Below, piece by piece: positions 32,251 to 43,301 of a DNA stretch of 64,000 bases (the first letter of the stretch is position 1; every line of letters starts with the position of its first letter). The notes under the pieces were generated by a model that was given only the letters and a program-made list of their open reading frames with translations, was not told the DNA's origin and did no database searches. Position numbers and translations under genes: made by a program. Source of the stretch: Paenibacillus sp. FSL K6-1096 (GTDB lineage Bacteria > Bacillota > Bacilli > Paenibacillales > Paenibacillaceae); assembly GCF_037977055.1 (NCBI RefSeq), contig NZ_CP150274.1, positions 2,914,001 to 2,978,000 of the forward strand, read 5' to 3'.

Positions 32251-32321
32251 CACGGTTCCCCTCTTCTTGGCTTCCCGCCTCCTGTGTACAGGTACGCTTA
32301 GGAAGATATTATCCGCTATAT

Positions 32322-32660
32322 TTCAACAAAAAACGCCTCTGCAGCTCATCGCTGCAGAGACGTCTAACCGCGGTCCCACTCTGCTTGAACATTCCCCGTA
32401 CATCGATACTGTTATCAGCAGCAGCGTATGCATCCGTTGTTCCTCTTGGCGTCTGTAACGGCAACGATCCCGGCACAGTCTACAGTCCCCAGTCCGGGGC
32501 GTTCAACCGTGCAGCTCACAGGTGCATGTTCAGCGGCAGACAAATGAATAACTCCCAGCCTGCTAAGGGCAATCGCCCTTAAGCGGTTATTCTCTCTGGC
32601 AAATGTCAGTATACGCGTACTTCTCCTGATCCCAGCTGTTATCCTATGCTTCTATCTTAA
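32322..32660 (-). promoter_or_regulatory. Cysteine T-box riboswitch
   Basis: The transcript contains the hallmark T-box sequence GTGGGACCGCGG (32379-32368), which pairs with the tRNA acceptor end, and a following terminator stem (12 base pairs, 32362-32334) with a U-tract. A specifier-loop candidate GAACATGCACC has TGC, a Cys codon, at 32526-32524. Stem I starts near 32650. Together with cysE and cysS downstream this supports response to uncharged tRNA-Cys. Confidence 0.92.
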
Positions 32661-32665
32661 CATCT

Positions 32666-32694
32666 ATCTTAGCGAAAAGCCGCTGAACTGACAA
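32666..32694 (-). promoter_or_regulatory. Sigma-A promoter of the T-box-cysE operon
   Basis: TTGTCA (32694-32689) and TAAGAT (32671-32666) are 17 bases apart on the minus strand, directly upstream of the T-box leader and 28 bases after the gltX stop codon. Confidence 0.8.
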
Positions 32695-32721
32695 GTAGCC
32701 CCGTTCAGGTATCCGCCCATT

Positions 32722-34185
32722 TTACGCGCCTTTGATCTGTGATTTCAGGCGTTCGATAACCCGGTCGCGGCCGAGCAGCGCAATCGTCGCATTCAGATCG
32801 CGGCCGTGCATCTGGCCGGTAAGGGCGACACGAATCGGCATAAACAGCGCTTTGCCTTTGTGTCCGGTCTCCTTCTGCACTTCCTTGATCAGCACAGCCA
32901 TGTTGGCCGCGCTGAAATCACCGGTGGCCTCCACCTTCGCCAGGAAGGCGGACAGCACTTCAGGCACCTGAGCCTCAGCAAGCACCTGAGCCGCTTCTGT
33001 CTCCAGCTCCAGGTGGCTGCGGAAGAACAGCTCGGAGAGGGCGACAATATCCGATGCGGCTACCATCTGCTCCTGATACAGCGCAACCAGGCTCTCCGCC
33101 CAGCTCTGCTGCTCCTCGCTCAGAACCTCCGGCAGACGTCCCGCCTTCTGCAGATGAGGAATGGCAAGCGCGGCGATCCGCTTAGGATCGGCGTGCTTGA
33201 TGTAATGGTTATTCAGATGAGCCAGCTTATTCGCATCGAATACGGCCGGGCTCTTCGACAGGCGGTCAGCTGTAAAGATCGAGATCAGCTGCTCCTTGGT
33301 GAAGATCTCCTCTTCCCCCTCAGGCGACCAGCCGAGCAGGGCGATGAAGTTGAACAGCGCTTCCGGCAGGTAACCAAGCTGGTCATATTGCTCAAGGAAC
33401 TGAATAATCGATTCATTGCGCTTGCTCAGCTTCTTGTGGTCATCGCCGACAATCAGCGTCATGTGTCCAAACAGCGGCGCTTCCCAGCCCAGGGCTTCAT
33501 AGATCATGAGCTGGCGAGGCGTATTGGAGATGTGATCTTCTCCGCGCAGAACATGGGAGATCTCCATCAGATGATCATCGACCGCGACAGCGAAGTTGTA
33601 GGTCGGAATGCCGTCTTTCTTCACAATGACGAAGTCGCCCATTTCCTTGGTATTGAAGGAGATGCTGCCTTTGACAATATCATCGAAGGTATAAGTGCGG
33701 TCTTCAGGAACCTTGAAGCGGATGCTGGCAATGCGTCCTTCCGCTTCATAGGCGAGGCGCTGCTCCTCGGTGAGATTACGGTGTCTGCCGGAATAACGCG
33801 GGGTCTCACCACGTGCTGTCTGCTCCTCCCGTTCAGCCTCCAGCTCTTCCTCCGTGCAGTAGCAGCGGTAAGCCAGACCGCGGTCCAGCAGATCCTGCGT
33901 GTACACCCGGTACATGTCCAGACGTTCCGTCTGGCGGTATGGCCCGTATTCTCCGCCTACATCCACACTTTCATCCCAGTCGATTCCGAGCCATTTCAGG
34001 TATTTAAGCTGGCTCTGCTCTCCTTCCGGAATATTGCGCTTCAGATCCGTGTCCTCGATCCGGATAATGAATTTGCCGCCCTGATTGCGGGCGAACAGAT
34101 AATTAAATAGAGCTGTTCTGGCATTTCCGATATGTAAATGTCCCGTAGGGCTCGGTGCGTAACGCACCCGAACTTGATCCGCCAT
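32722..34185 (-). CDS. gltX: Glutamyl-tRNA synthetase
   Basis: GltX charges tRNA-Glu and, in organisms with GatCAB, also tRNA-Gln. The 487 residues have the HIGH-type motif [15 protein letters not shown] near the N-terminus and a KMSKS-type motif KLSKRNE near residue 250. The anticodon-binding domain makes up the C-terminal third. It follows ispF by 59 bases and is separated from cysE by the T-box region. Confidence 0.96.
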   Translation of the reverse strand: MADQVRVRYAPSPTGHLHIGNARTALFNYLFARNQGGKFIIRIEDTDLKRNIPEGEQSQLKYLKWLGIDWDESVDVGGEYGPYRQTERLDMYRVYTQDLLDRGLAYRCYCTEEELEAEREEQTARGETPRYSGRHRNLTEEQRLAYEAEGRIASIRFKVPEDRTYTFDDIVKGSISFNTKEMGDFVIVKKDGIPTYNFAVAVDDHLMEISHVLRGEDHISNTPRQLMIYEALGWEAPLFGHMTLIVGDDHKKLSKRNESIIQFLEQYDQLGYLPEALFNFIALLGWSPEGEEEIFTKEQLISIFTADRLSKSPAVFDANKLAHLNNHYIKHADPKRIAALAIPHLQKAGRLPEVLSEEQQSWAESLVALYQEQMVAASDIVALSELFFRSHLELETEAAQVLAEAQVPEVLSAFLAKVEATGDFSAANMAVLIKEVQKETGHKGKALFMPIRVALTGQMHGRDLNATIALLGRDRVIERLKSQIKGA

Positions 34186-34244
34186 GGGTATCCCTCCGCT
34201 AAAGTTTGGTTAGAATTAGACAATCAGCTGCTGATAAAGCCATC

Positions 34245-34733
34245 TCACGATGATATCACATCTTGGAGCAGACAGACAATAGATTGGGCGGCAATTCCTT
34301 CCCCGCGCCCGGTGAAGCCAAGCTGCTCGGTCGTGGTTGCTTTGACATTGACCTTCGACGGGTCTGCCCCCAGTGCACGGGCAATAATCTCCGTCATCTG
34401 CGGAATGTACGGCGCCATCTTCGGCTTCTGTGCAATAATGGTCGAATCGATGTTGCCAAGCCGGTATCCGCGCTCACGCGCAAGCGCCCACACCTGCTCC
34501 AGCAGCTTCAGGCTATCGGCGTCCTTGAAGGCCTGATCGGTATCGGGAAAATGCCGGCCGATATCCCCCAGCCCCAGCGCCCCCAGAATCGCATCGGATA
34601 CAGCGTGCAGCAATACGTCCGCATCGGAGTGCCCGAGCAGCCCTTTCTCATAAGGAATGGTTACTCCGCCAATAATGCACGGCCTTCCCTCGACCAGCTG
34701 GTGTACGTCAAATCCTTGTCCTACAGCAATCAT
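34245..34733 (-). CDS. ispF: 2-C-methyl-D-erythritol 2,4-cyclodiphosphate synthase
   Basis: IspF carries out the cyclisation step of the MEP isoprenoid pathway. The 162-residue protein starts with the zinc-binding GFDVHQL (Asp and His), and [18 protein letters not shown] is the family signature. Its ATG overlaps the end of ispD by four bases, so the two consecutive pathway steps are coupled. Confidence 0.96.
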   Translation of the reverse strand: MIAVGQGFDVHQLVEGRPCIIGGVTIPYEKGLLGHSDADVLLHAVSDAILGALGLGDIGRHFPDTDQAFKDADSLKLLEQVWALARERGYRLGNIDSTIIAQKPKMAPYIPQMTEIIARALGADPSKVNVKATTTEQLGFTGRGEGIAAQSIVCLLQDVISS

Positions 34734-35422
34734 CGGTGTTCCTCCCTGCTTCTAATGAATTCAGCGAAATCCAGGTCCTCCGGCGTCGTGATCTTGATAT
34801 TCCGGTAGCTTCCCTCCACGACAGAGACGCTGATGCCGCTGCGCTCCGCCAGACTGGAGTCATCTGTGCCGAGGAAGCCGTCCCGCTCCGCCGCCTCATA
34901 GGCAGAGAGCAGATCGGACAAACGAAAAGTCTGCGGGGTCTGAATCGCCCACAGACTTCGCCGATCCGGCGTGGACAGCACCTTGCCTTCACCGTCCACC
35001 AGCTTGATCGTATCCTTAACCGGAACCGCCAGCACAGAAGCTCCCGCAGACCTGGCCTGTTCATAACAAGCCTTGATCTCGCTGCCCTGTACAAACGGCC
35101 GGACACCGTCATGCACCATGACCCATGTAGTTGTAAGCTCCTCCAGCCCCCGGCGGACCGAGTGCTGGCGTTCAGCGCCTCCGGGAATGACTGCAGCCAC
35201 TTTATCCAGCTTGTAGCTCTCCACCCATTGCCGGCAGCGCTGCACATCCTCTTCACCGGTAACCAGCACGATTTCCGAGATTAGCTCATGCTGCTGGAAG
35301 ACCTCCAGAGTATGCACAATAATCGGCTTGTCCTGCAGCAGCAAATATTGCTTGCTCTCTGCTGTCCCCATCCGGGTCCCTCTGCCTGCCGCCACGATAA
35401 CGGCGCCTACACTGTTTGACAT
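34730..35422 (-). CDS. ispD: 2-C-methyl-D-erythritol 4-phosphate cytidylyltransferase
   Basis: IspD transfers CMP from CTP to methylerythritol phosphate in the MEP pathway. The 230-residue protein has the nucleotidyltransferase start [12 protein letters not shown], a lysine in ESKQYLLL, the HDGVRPFV motif and a late TPQTFR segment. It follows yacL and precedes ispF. Confidence 0.95.
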   Translation of the reverse strand: MSNSVGAVIVAAGRGTRMGTAESKQYLLLQDKPIIVHTLEVFQQHELISEIVLVTGEEDVQRCRQWVESYKLDKVAAVIPGGAERQHSVRRGLEELTTTWVMVHDGVRPFVQGSEIKACYEQARSAGASVLAVPVKDTIKLVDGEGKVLSTPDRRSLWAIQTPQTFRLSDLLSAYEAAERDGFLGTDDSSLAERSGISVSVVEGSYRNIKITTPEDLDFAEFIRSREEHR

Positions 35423-35516
35423 TCTTTCGGCTCCTGTCTTTCACGTATACACCCATCATAACGTGTTTGGCTGGCATTTCCAAGCTTATCCGGCGCAGAC
35501 GGGAGCCGTAAGGCGG

Positions 35517-36608
35517 TTATTGCGCTTTTTCCAGGAGCTTCGGTTTGGCAAAAATCATCCGGCCTGCTGAGGTCTGCAGCACACTGGTCACCAGAACCTC
35601 CATCGTAGTGCCGATATAATCCCGGCCGCCTTCGACAACGATCATCGTGCCATCGTCCAGATAAGCGACACCTTGTCCATGCTCCTTGCCGTCCTTGATC
35701 ACCTGGACGATAATTTCTTCACCCGGCAGCACCACCGGCTTCACCGCATTGGCCAGATCATTAATATTCAGCACGGACACACCTTGAAGCTCGCAGACCT
35801 TGTTGAGATTGAAGTCGTTCGTGACCACCTTGCCGTGCAGCACCTTTGCCAGCTTGACCAGCTTGCTGTCCACCTCGGAGATCTCCTCGAAGTCCCCCTC
35901 ATAGATCAGCACCTTGACGTCCAGCTCCTTCTGAATCTTGTTCAGGATATCCAGTCCCCGGCGTCCCCGGTTACGCTTGAGCAGATCGGAAGAATCTGCG
36001 ATATGCTGCAGCTCCTCCAGCACGAATTCGGGAATCACAATCGTTCCTTCGATGAAGCCTGTTTTGCAGATGTCGGCAATCCGGCCGTCGATGATCACGC
36101 TGGTGTCCAGAATCTTATGCTCCTGGGTACCGGGGCTGTCCGGCTCGGCGGCACGCGCCCAGCGTCCGGTGTTCCAGAGCGAAGCCAGCTCCTCCTTCTT
36201 CTCCAGTCCGACCCGCAGGCCCAGGTATCCGAGCGCCAGGGTGGCTGCGACCTGCAGCAGCTCTCCCGCCTTGCCCAGCCAGGCCATAGCAGGATACAGC
36301 AGCAGGGACAGCAGCAGACCTCCGGTCAGGCCTGCCACGCCGGCTGCGAGCTCGCCCATCGGAAGACGCGAGCAGTACCGGACCGCTTCCTTCAGTCTGG
36401 AAGCCGCCCAATCTGCGCATAAAGTCCCGGCGATCAAAAAAATAATGGCACCCAGCACCGCAAACAAAACGCTTCCATGCAAAGGCAAGCTATCTTCCAG
36501 TTTCCCTGTGCCTACAGGGAACCCTCTTTCTGCTGCGTGATATAGCGAATAACCGGACCAGGCGCCGCATAACCCGGCGAATGACACAACAACCTTTTTC
36601 CACATCAT
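35517..36608 (-). CDS. yacL: PIN/TRAM-domain membrane protein YacL
   Basis: The 363-residue protein has about four membrane helices in the first 120 residues, then a PIN nuclease-like domain starting [15 protein letters not shown], and a TRAM domain at the C-terminus. YacL proteins are thought to be membrane-bound RNases, but the substrate is unknown. The ATG at 36608 follows AAGGAGGTG. It is encoded between disA/pssA and ispD; in Bacillus it follows disA directly. Confidence 0.88.
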   Translation of the reverse strand: MMWKKVVVSFAGLCGAWSGYSLYHAAERGFPVGTGKLEDSLPLHGSVLFAVLGAIIFLIAGTLCADWAASRLKEAVRYCSRLPMGELAAGVAGLTGGLLLSLLLYPAMAWLGKAGELLQVAATLALGYLGLRVGLEKKEELASLWNTGRWARAAEPDSPGTQEHKILDTSVIIDGRIADICKTGFIEGTIVIPEFVLEELQHIADSSDLLKRNRGRRGLDILNKIQKELDVKVLIYEGDFEEISEVDSKLVKLAKVLHGKVVTNDFNLNKVCELQGVSVLNINDLANAVKPVVLPGEEIIVQVIKDGKEHGQGVAYLDDGTMIVVEGGRDYIGTTMEVLVTSVLQTSAGRMIFAKPKLLEKAQ

Positions 36609-36751
36609 CCCGCACCTCCTTCTATTCATCCAAAGTTCATCTATACCTCACCAGTATGTTCCAATTTTTAGGACGATAATCCGCCAGAACATTATTTTTT
36701 ACAAATAATGCATATATCGCCCGCAGCCTTGCCGTAAACTGCTATTCCTGG

Positions 36752-36781
36752 TTGAAAATGAGGGAGAGCTTGGCATATAAT
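36752..36781 (+). promoter_or_regulatory. Promoter of the small plus-strand gene
   Basis: TTGAAA (36752-36757) and a perfect TATAAT (36776-36781) are 18 bases apart. Transcription would start near 36788, 26 bases before the start codon at 36814. Confidence 0.75.
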
Positions 36782-36813
36782 GAACTCAATTATGAATCCA
36801 GGGGGGAAGGGAA

Positions 36814-37209
36814 ATGAGCGCACCAAGTCTGCAGGCCTTTCAGGATCAAGTCTCCGAACTGCTGCTCCGCCACCGTAGTCTTCTGGATGTAATGTCCAAG
36901 AACGGGCAGAGCAGCGCTTCCGTTAACCGGGCGGTCGTCAAGGCCATCACCGAATGCGGCTGCATCCAATTACATGCCACCAAGCAGGTGTTTGAACCGG
37001 GCCTCGGTCTGGAACAGGCCAAAGAGCTGGCCGGAACCCATCTTGAAGGCGAGCTGTGCGAGAACTGCCGGGAGGTCATTGGCTCCGAACTGGGCCGCGA
37101 ATTGTTCTATATGTCAGCACTCTGCAATTTGCTTGGTATCCAAATGGACGAGGTGGTCGCTGAGGAATCCCAGAAATGCGCTACGCTCGGATTGTTCAAC
37201 TTGTCGTAA
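36814..37209 (+). CDS. Conserved Bacillales small protein of unknown function, MazG-like feature
   Basis: I recognise this 131-residue sequence only as a protein conserved in Paenibacillus and relatives (I recall it being filed under DUF1573, without certainty). It has three conserved cysteine clusters: ITECGCIQLHA, ELCENCREVI and QKCATLGLF. The helix ELGRELFYMSALCNLLGI resembles the MazG-type E-x-x-D-like helix of nucleotide pyrophosphohydrolases, which suggests but does not prove a nucleotide-binding fold. It is the only plus-strand gene in this stretch, with its own promoter and a terminator at 37264-37310. Confidence 0.65.
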   Translation: MSAPSLQAFQDQVSELLLRHRSLLDVMSKNGQSSASVNRAVVKAITECGCIQLHATKQVFEPGLGLEQAKELAGTHLEGELCENCREVIGSELGRELFYMSALCNLLGIQMDEVVAEESQKCATLGLFNLS

Positions 37210-37263
37210 GCAGGCAGGACTGCCCACACTTCCTCCATTTCCACGAACGGACAGCTCCAACCC

Positions 37264-37310
37264 AAAAAGGCATTGCCTCCTCCCGGTTAAGGGAAGGGCA
37301 ATGCCTTTTT
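37264..37310. terminator. Bidirectional terminator between the small gene and pssA
   Basis: AAAAAGGCATTGCC and GGCAATGCCTTTTT form a long stem around a 20-base loop. A and T runs on both sides fit termination of the plus-strand gene and of pssA from the other strand. Confidence 0.9.
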
Positions 37311-37350
37311 ACATATCGGAACACGAAATGGAATAAGTGCTGAATGATGA

Positions 37351-38091
37351 CTAACCGTTCTTGGAATGATAAACCTTGTCTTCGGTGCGTCTCTTTCTGC
37401 GGCGGCGCTGGCGGCGGGCGTTAAGCACACCTACACTTTGCCGGAAGCCGTACAAGGCATACAGGGCCAGCAGTCCGAAGATCAGCTTGGCAATCTGTTC
37501 AGGGAAGACCACAGCAACGGCTACCGCGATTACGATGACTACAGGTGCGCCTACGTATGCTTTCTTAGGCAGGCCAATCTTCTTGAAATTCGGGTATTTC
37601 ACGGTGCTGACCATCAGATAAGAGAGCAGCAGCGAGGCCACAATCATGAATGGGGCAGATACATCTTTATGGAAAAGCGCCAGCGTGGCAAGAACCCCGC
37701 CTGCAGCAGGAATCGGCAAACCTACGAAATATCCCGGAATTCCCGGGCGGACATTGAACCGGGCCAGACGCAAAGCTCCGAATACCGGGAAAATGGCGGT
37801 TACGGTCCAGCCCAGAGCAGAGTTCAGCTCCTGCAGACTGGTCAGGTACATGATCAGCGCCGGTGCTACCCCGAAGGATACCACATCGGATAAGGAATCC
37901 AGCTCCTTGCCGAATTCACTCTCGCACTTCAGCGCCCGGGCCACACGGCCATCCAGCCCGTCGAGCAGCATGGCAATAATGACCAGGATCGCGGCCATGC
38001 TGAGCTTGCCGTCAAATGCCATCAAGATACCAAACATTCCAAGCATCAGATTACCGATCGTAAACAGACTTGGAAGTGATTTCTGTATCAT
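37351..38091 (-). CDS. pssA: CDP-diacylglycerol-serine O-phosphatidyltransferase
   Basis: PssA makes phosphatidylserine, the precursor of phosphatidylethanolamine. The 246-residue membrane protein has about six to eight helices and the CDP-alcohol phosphotransferase motif DGLDGRVARALKCESEFG followed by KELDSLSD, with all catalytic Asp residues. A basic tail (RRQRRRRKRR) ends the protein. It lies downstream of disA; in B. subtilis pssA is elsewhere, so this placement is a Paenibacillus-type arrangement. Confidence 0.93.
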   Translation of the reverse strand: MIQKSLPSLFTIGNLMLGMFGILMAFDGKLSMAAILVIIAMLLDGLDGRVARALKCESEFGKELDSLSDVVSFGVAPALIMYLTSLQELNSALGWTVTAIFPVFGALRLARFNVRPGIPGYFVGLPIPAAGGVLATLALFHKDVSAPFMIVASLLLSYLMVSTVKYPNFKKIGLPKKAYVGAPVVIVIAVAVAVVFPEQIAKLIFGLLALYALYGFRQSVGVLNARRQRRRRKRRTEDKVYHSKNG

Positions 38092-38155
38092 TTCTTCACC
38101 TCAATTATGTTACTTGTACTGCTTGGGCTACCAACATTACGTGATTGTATGTTAT

Positions 38156-39232
38156 TTACATTTGTCTGTCAATAAGAACTTGCTTCTGCAGCCGTTTGAG
38201 TCCGTCCTGGATATTGCGTGCGCGCACCTCGCCAATGCCGTCCACTTCATCAAGCTCGGCAATGCTGGCCGTCATCAGATTAGGCAGCATCTCGAAGCGT
38301 TCGACCAGATTGTGGATGATCACATTCGGCAGCCGCGGAATCTTGTTCAGCAGGCGGTACCCGCGCGGGGTTACAGCTTCCTCCGACGATATGGCCGTTG
38401 AGGAGTAGCCCAGCAGGCGGGCGATATGGTTATCATCCATCAGCTCATCGTCACTGCTGCGCTTCAGCCCGGCAATGATCTCACGGATTTTGTCCTCCTG
38501 CTCCATTCTTGCATAGTCTCTGTACAGAAGCCATGCTTCTTCCTCTGTATTTCCCACCAGCTCTTCCATCTGCATACTGATCAGCCGGCCTTCATTGCCG
38601 AGCTCGTTGATGTAGCGCTTGATCTCCATCTTGATTCTCAGCACCATCTCCACTCTCTGGATTACACCGACCACCTCAGCTACAGTGACAATCCCTTCGT
38701 ATTCGGAGGCGGAGAGGTTGGTCAGCCCTTGGGTCAGTACCGCCCTGTACTTCTCCAGCGTCTGAATCGCCTGGTTGGCCTTCGCCAGAATCGCCCCGAT
38801 CTCCTTGAGCGCATAACGGATGGAGCCTTGGTACAGTGTAATGATATTGCGCCGCTGGGAGATGGAGACCACCAGCTTGCCGGTCTGCTTGGCAACCCGC
38901 TCTGCCGTGCGGTGCCGGATACCGGTCTCGATGGAGGAGATGGAGGAGTCGGGGATCAGCTGCGTGTTGGCGTACAGTATCCGCTTCAGATCCTCACTCA
39001 GAATTATGGCCCCGTCCATCTTGGCCAGCTCATATAAATAATTGGGCGAAAAATCGCAGTTAATGGAGAAGCCGCCATCGACAACCTCCATCACCTCCGG
39101 ACTGTATCCGACAACGATCAATGCCCCGGTCTTCGCGCGCAGCACGTTCTCCAGCCCCTCCCGGAACGGTGTTCCGGGTGCAGCCAGTCTAAGCAGATCA
39201 TTCATATTATCTGATGGATTATACTCTTTCAT
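38156..39232 (-). CDS. disA: DNA integrity scanning diadenylate cyclase DisA
   Basis: DisA makes c-di-AMP and pauses at branched DNA. The 358-residue protein has the DAC domain with DGA at 73-75 and RHR at 106-108, a linker helical domain, and a C-terminal HhH DNA-binding domain ([14 protein letters not shown] near the end). It follows radA after 13 bases, and RadA inhibits DisA in Bacillus. All catalytic residues are present. Confidence 0.97.
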   Translation of the reverse strand: MKEYNPSDNMNDLLRLAAPGTPFREGLENVLRAKTGALIVVGYSPEVMEVVDGGFSINCDFSPNYLYELAKMDGAIILSEDLKRILYANTQLIPDSSISSIETGIRHRTAERVAKQTGKLVVSISQRRNIITLYQGSIRYALKEIGAILAKANQAIQTLEKYRAVLTQGLTNLSASEYEGIVTVAEVVGVIQRVEMVLRIKMEIKRYINELGNEGRLISMQMEELVGNTEEEAWLLYRDYARMEQEDKIREIIAGLKRSSDDELMDDNHIARLLGYSSTAISSEEAVTPRGYRLLNKIPRLPNVIIHNLVERFEMLPNLMTASIAELDEVDGIGEVRARNIQDGLKRLQKQVLIDRQM

Positions 39233-39245
39233 GTCCCTGTGCCCC

Positions 39246-40613
39246 CTAATCTAACGCGACCGCTAATGCATCTGCTACAGTGTTGACGCCAATAATCTGA
39301 ATATCCTGCGGATGCTTCCAGCCTTTCATGGATTTCTCGGGCATAATCACCCGCCGGAAGCCGAGCTTGGCGGCCTCCCTTACCCGCATCTCTGCGCGCG
39401 ATACCCCTCTCACCTCACCGGTCAGTCCCACCTCGCCGAAGAACACATCATAAGGCTTGGTCGGAAAATCGCGGAAGCTCGAAGCGATGCTGATGGCCAC
39501 CGCCAGATCAACCGCCGGTTCATCCAGCTTCACGCCGCCGGCGACATTGAGGTAAGCATCCTGGTTCTGCAGGAACATCCCCATCCGCTTCTCCAGAACC
39601 GCAATGATCAGCGACATCCGCTGGTGATCCATGCCTGTGCACATTCTGCGGGGTGAAGGGAAATGTGTTGAAGCCACCAGCGCCTGGAGTTCGACCAGCA
39701 CAGGTCTGGTGCCCTCCATACTGGCTACAACCGCCGATCCGGCCACGCCGAGCGGACGCTCGGACAGGAACAGCTCTGACGGGTTCTCCACCTCAGTCAG
39801 CCCCAGCTCTCCCATCTCGAAGATGCCGATCTCATTCGTAGAGCCGAAGCGGTTCTTCACCGCACGCAGCAGCCGGTACGTATGATGCCGCTCGCCCTCG
39901 AAGTAGAGGACACAGTCCACCATATGCTCCAGCATCCGCGGACCGGCGATGGCGCCTTCCTTGGTAACATGCCCTACCAGCACGGTGGCAATGCCCTTGA
40001 TTTTGGCGATGCGCATGAATCTTGTCGTACATTCGCGTACCTGAGCCACACTGCCCGGCGCACTGGTGACCTCCGGCATGAAGACCGTCTGGATGGAGTC
40101 AATGACCAGGAATTGCGGGTTAATCTGCTCAATCGCTTCCTCAATGCTCTCCAGGTTGGTTTCGCACAGCACATATAATTCAGCTGACAGCGCTCCGAGG
40201 CGGTCGGCCCGCAGCTTTGTCTGACGCACCGATTCTTCTCCAGATATATACAGCACGCGCAGCCCCTGGGTGGTAAGTGCATGGGAGGTCTGCAGCAGCA
40301 GCGTCGATTTACCGATTCCGGGATCGCCTCCGACCAGCACCAGCGAGCCGGGAACAATCCCGCCGCCGAGCACACGGTTCAATTCACCAATGCCCGTCAG
40401 AATACGCGGCTCCTTGTCACTTTCTATATTTATGATCGATTGCGCCTTTTCTTTACTCTGAAAAACAGGTGCGCTCATTCCTTGTGTCTTCACTACGCTT
40501 TCCGTTTCCTCCACCATGGAATTCCATTCCTGGCAGCCCGGGCATTTCCCGAACCATTTGGGGGATTCGTAACCGCATTCGGTACAGTAAAATTTTGTTT
40601 TTGGTTTAGCCAT
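39246..40613 (-). CDS. radA: DNA repair protein RadA/Sms
   Basis: RadA is a RecA-like helicase that promotes branch migration. The 455 residues start MAKPKTKFY with a zinc finger (C10, C13, C24, C27), then Walker [13 protein letters not shown] (about 95-106), the RadA-specific KNRFG motif in [11 protein letters not shown], and a Lon-like C-terminal domain. The ATG at 40613 follows TAAGGAG. Confidence 0.96.
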   Translation of the reverse strand: MAKPKTKFYCTECGYESPKWFGKCPGCQEWNSMVEETESVVKTQGMSAPVFQSKEKAQSIINIESDKEPRILTGIGELNRVLGGGIVPGSLVLVGGDPGIGKSTLLLQTSHALTTQGLRVLYISGEESVRQTKLRADRLGALSAELYVLCETNLESIEEAIEQINPQFLVIDSIQTVFMPEVTSAPGSVAQVRECTTRFMRIAKIKGIATVLVGHVTKEGAIAGPRMLEHMVDCVLYFEGERHHTYRLLRAVKNRFGSTNEIGIFEMGELGLTEVENPSELFLSERPLGVAGSAVVASMEGTRPVLVELQALVASTHFPSPRRMCTGMDHQRMSLIIAVLEKRMGMFLQNQDAYLNVAGGVKLDEPAVDLAVAISIASSFRDFPTKPYDVFFGEVGLTGEVRGVSRAEMRVREAAKLGFRRVIMPEKSMKGWKHPQDIQIIGVNTVADALAVALD

Positions 40614-40739
40614 GTGCACTCCTTACCGTTCCAACTTGCTAAAATTGCGGATAATATACGCTTATTCAAAGTTTACCATTTCTGCACACTGAACGGAAGG
40701 ACACTTAAGATCTACTTTTGGGTTGCGTTCTCCACAAAG

Positions 40740-40775
40740 AAGCTCCCGCCTCTCTATACGGAGAAGCGGGAGCTT
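40740..40775 (-). terminator. Hairpin after clpC
   Basis: A ten-base-pair stem (AAGCTCCCGC pairing with GCGGGAGCTT) closes a 16-base loop about 20 bases after the clpC stop codon. The T-rich tail is short (CTTTG), so it may be a partial terminator allowing some expression of radA-disA from the ctsR promoter. Confidence 0.75.
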
Positions 40776-40794
40776 TGTTTCAGTTCAAAGTATT

Positions 40795-43263
40795 TTATTC
40801 CTTTTCGGCAGCTTTCTCCAGGGCGGATTCTCCCGGAGCGGCTACGGTGGTCACAGCCAGCTCGCCGTTCACTTCATCGATCTTGAGGGAATCACCTTTC
40901 TTGATGTTGCCCTTGAGCAGCTCTTCCGACAGGCGGTCCTCAATGTGCTTCTGGATTGCCCGGCGGAGCGGACGCGCTCCGAAGGCCGGGTCATAGCCCT
41001 CTTTGGCCAGGAATGCCTTGGCGCCGTCAGTGAGCAGGAAATCAACATTGTATTCACGCAGCCGCTTGCGCAGCTCGTCGGACATCAGAGTCACGATCTC
41101 GGCGATGTGCTTCTCCTCCAGCGAATGGAAGACGATGATCTCATCGATCCGGTTGAGGAACTCAGGGCGGAAGCTCTTCTTCAGCTCTTCCATGACCTTG
41201 CCCTTCATGTTGCTGTAATCAGCGCCTGCATCCTGAACAGCGGTGAAGCCAAGGGTCGAATTCTTCTTGATTGCCTGTGCCCCTACGTTCGAGGTCAGGA
41301 TAATCAGCGTATTGCGGAAATCGACTACCCGGCCTTTGGAATCGGTCAGACGGCCGTCTTCCAGCACCTGCAGCAGGATGTTGAACACTTCAGGATGCGC
41401 CTTCTCGATCTCATCCAGCAGGACGACGGAATATGGCTTGCGGCGGACCTTCTCAGTCAGCTGGCCGCCTTCTTCATATCCGACATACCCTGGAGGGGCA
41501 CCAACCAGACGGGAGGTGGAATGCTTCTCCATGTATTCCGACATATCGATACGGATTACCGCATTCTCGTCACCGAACATCGCTTCGGCCAGCGCCCGCG
41601 CCAGCTCAGTTTTACCTACGCCGGTTGGGCCGAGGAAGATGAAGGAGCCCATCGGACGTTTCGGGTCCTTCAGGCCGGCACGTGCCCGGCGAAGCGCCCG
41701 GCTGACCGCCTTGACGGCTTCGTCCTGCCCGATAACACGTTCATGCAGCAAGGCTTCCATGTTCAGCAGGCGGTCGGTCTCTTCTTCCTTCAGCTTGCTC
41801 ACCGGAATACCGGTCCAGCTGGCCACCACCTGGGCGATATCCTCAGGTGTAACTTGGGAATCGGTGCGGCCCTGCTTTTCTTTCCACTGGTTCTTGGTTG
41901 TGTCCAGCTCTTCCCGGATCTTCTGCTCGGTATCCCGCAGCGCAGCAGCCTTCTCGAATTCCTGGCTCTGTACAGCGGAATCCTTCTCCTTGCGGATATC
42001 ATCCAGGCGCATTTCCAGTTCCTTCAGATTCGGCGGGATGGTGTAGGAGTTCAGTCTCACCTTGGAGCCGGCCTCATCAATCAGGTCAATCGCTTTGTCC
42101 GGCAGGAACCGGTCAGAGATGTAACGGTCGGACAGCTTCACTGCCTCCACAATTGCTTCATCCGTAATCTTCACCCGGTGATGGGCTTCATAACGGTCAC
42201 GGAGACCGAACAGGATCTGCACAGCTTCTTCAGGCGAAGGCTGATCGACCGTGATCGGCTGGAAGCGGCGTTCCAGCGCAGCATCCTTCTCAATATATTT
42301 GCGGTATTCATCCAGCGTAGTTGCACCAATGCATTGCAGCTCGCCGCGGGCCAGCGCAGGCTTCAGAATGTTGGAGGCGTCAATCGCACCTTCCGCACCA
42401 CCGGCACCAATCAGCGTATGCAGCTCATCGATGAAGAGCACGATGTTCCCCGCCTGGCGGATCTCATCCATGATCTTTTTGAGGCGGTCCTCGAACTCAC
42501 CACGGTATTTCGTACCGGCTACCACAGAACCCATATCAAGGGTCATGACCCGCTTGTCGCGCAGAGTTTCCGGAATTTCATTGTTGATAATCTTCTGGGC
42601 CAGTCCTTCGGCAATTGCCGTTTTACCCACCCCAGGCTCCCCGATCAGCACCGGGTTATTCTTGGTCCGGCGGCTCAGCACCTGAATAACGCGTTCAATC
42701 TCCTTGCTGCGGCCGATGACCGGATCAAGATTGCCGTCTTTGGCATAGGCGGTCAGGTCGCGGGCCAGCCCATCCAGTGTAGGTGTGCTGACATTTGCCG
42801 GCGTACCGCTGTGGCTGGAAGTAGCTTCACTGCTGCCGAGCAGCTGCAGCACCTGCTGGCGCGCCTTGTTCAGGCTGATTCCGAGATTGTTCAGTACGCG
42901 GGCAGCAACGCCCTCGCCTTCACGGATCAGACCGAGCAGGATATGCTCTGTTCCCACATAGGTGTGACCCAGCTTGCGGGCTTCGTCCATGGAGAGCTCA
43001 ATCACCTTCTTGGCACGGGGAGTATACGCGATGTTGGTCGGTTGCTCCTGACCTCTGCCAATCAGTGTTTCCACTTCGTCCTGGATCTTCTCCAGACCCA
43101 GACCAAGTCCGATCAGTGCCTTCGCGGCAATGCCGTCTCCTTCACGAATCAGTCCGAGCAAAATATGTTCTGTCCCAATGTTGTTGTGTCCCAAACGAAC
43201 GGCTTCTTCCTGCGCCAGTGCCAGCACCTTTTGTGCGCGTTCCGTAAATCTTCCAAACATCAT
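40795..43263 (-). CDS. clpC: ATP-dependent Clp protease ATPase subunit ClpC
   Basis: ClpC unfolds substrates for ClpP and, with McsB-marked phosphoarginine, degrades damaged proteins. The 822 residues have the N-terminal repeat domain (two Clp_N repeats to about 145), AAA1 with GEPGVGKTA, the coiled-coil M domain (about 410-475), AAA2 with GPTGVGKTE, and an IGF/LGF-type ClpP-binding loop expected before the final domain. It is the last gene of the ctsR-mcsA-mcsB-clpC operon and matches the B. subtilis protein end to end. Confidence 0.97.
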   Translation of the reverse strand: MMFGRFTERAQKVLALAQEEAVRLGHNNIGTEHILLGLIREGDGIAAKALIGLGLGLEKIQDEVETLIGRGQEQPTNIAYTPRAKKVIELSMDEARKLGHTYVGTEHILLGLIREGEGVAARVLNNLGISLNKARQQVLQLLGSSEATSSHSGTPANVSTPTLDGLARDLTAYAKDGNLDPVIGRSKEIERVIQVLSRRTKNNPVLIGEPGVGKTAIAEGLAQKIINNEIPETLRDKRVMTLDMGSVVAGTKYRGEFEDRLKKIMDEIRQAGNIVLFIDELHTLIGAGGAEGAIDASNILKPALARGELQCIGATTLDEYRKYIEKDAALERRFQPITVDQPSPEEAVQILFGLRDRYEAHHRVKITDEAIVEAVKLSDRYISDRFLPDKAIDLIDEAGSKVRLNSYTIPPNLKELEMRLDDIRKEKDSAVQSQEFEKAAALRDTEQKIREELDTTKNQWKEKQGRTDSQVTPEDIAQVVASWTGIPVSKLKEEETDRLLNMEALLHERVIGQDEAVKAVSRALRRARAGLKDPKRPMGSFIFLGPTGVGKTELARALAEAMFGDENAVIRIDMSEYMEKHSTSRLVGAPPGYVGYEEGGQLTEKVRRKPYSVVLLDEIEKAHPEVFNILLQVLEDGRLTDSKGRVVDFRNTLIILTSNVGAQAIKKNSTLGFTAVQDAGADYSNMKGKVMEELKKSFRPEFLNRIDEIIVFHSLEEKHIAEIVTLMSDELRKRLREYNVDFLLTDGAKAFLAKEGYDPAFGARPLRRAIQKHIEDRLSEELLKGNIKKGDSLKIDEVNGELAVTTVAAPGESALEKAAEKE

Positions 43264-43301
43264 ATCTCCTGCACCTCCACGGATAAATAAATATCTATAA
43301 T

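Noticed and set aside
36752-36781. Sporulation sigma (SigE or SigK) promoter for the small gene
   Set aside because: GCATATAAT vaguely resembles their -10 element, but no matching -35 motif is present, while TTGAAA/TATAAT fits sigma-A.
40723-43290. An open frame of 855 codons on the plus strand opposite clpC
   Set aside because: It is an antisense shadow of clpC: no Shine-Dalgarno site, no recognisable domain, and the clpC product is certain in the other direction.
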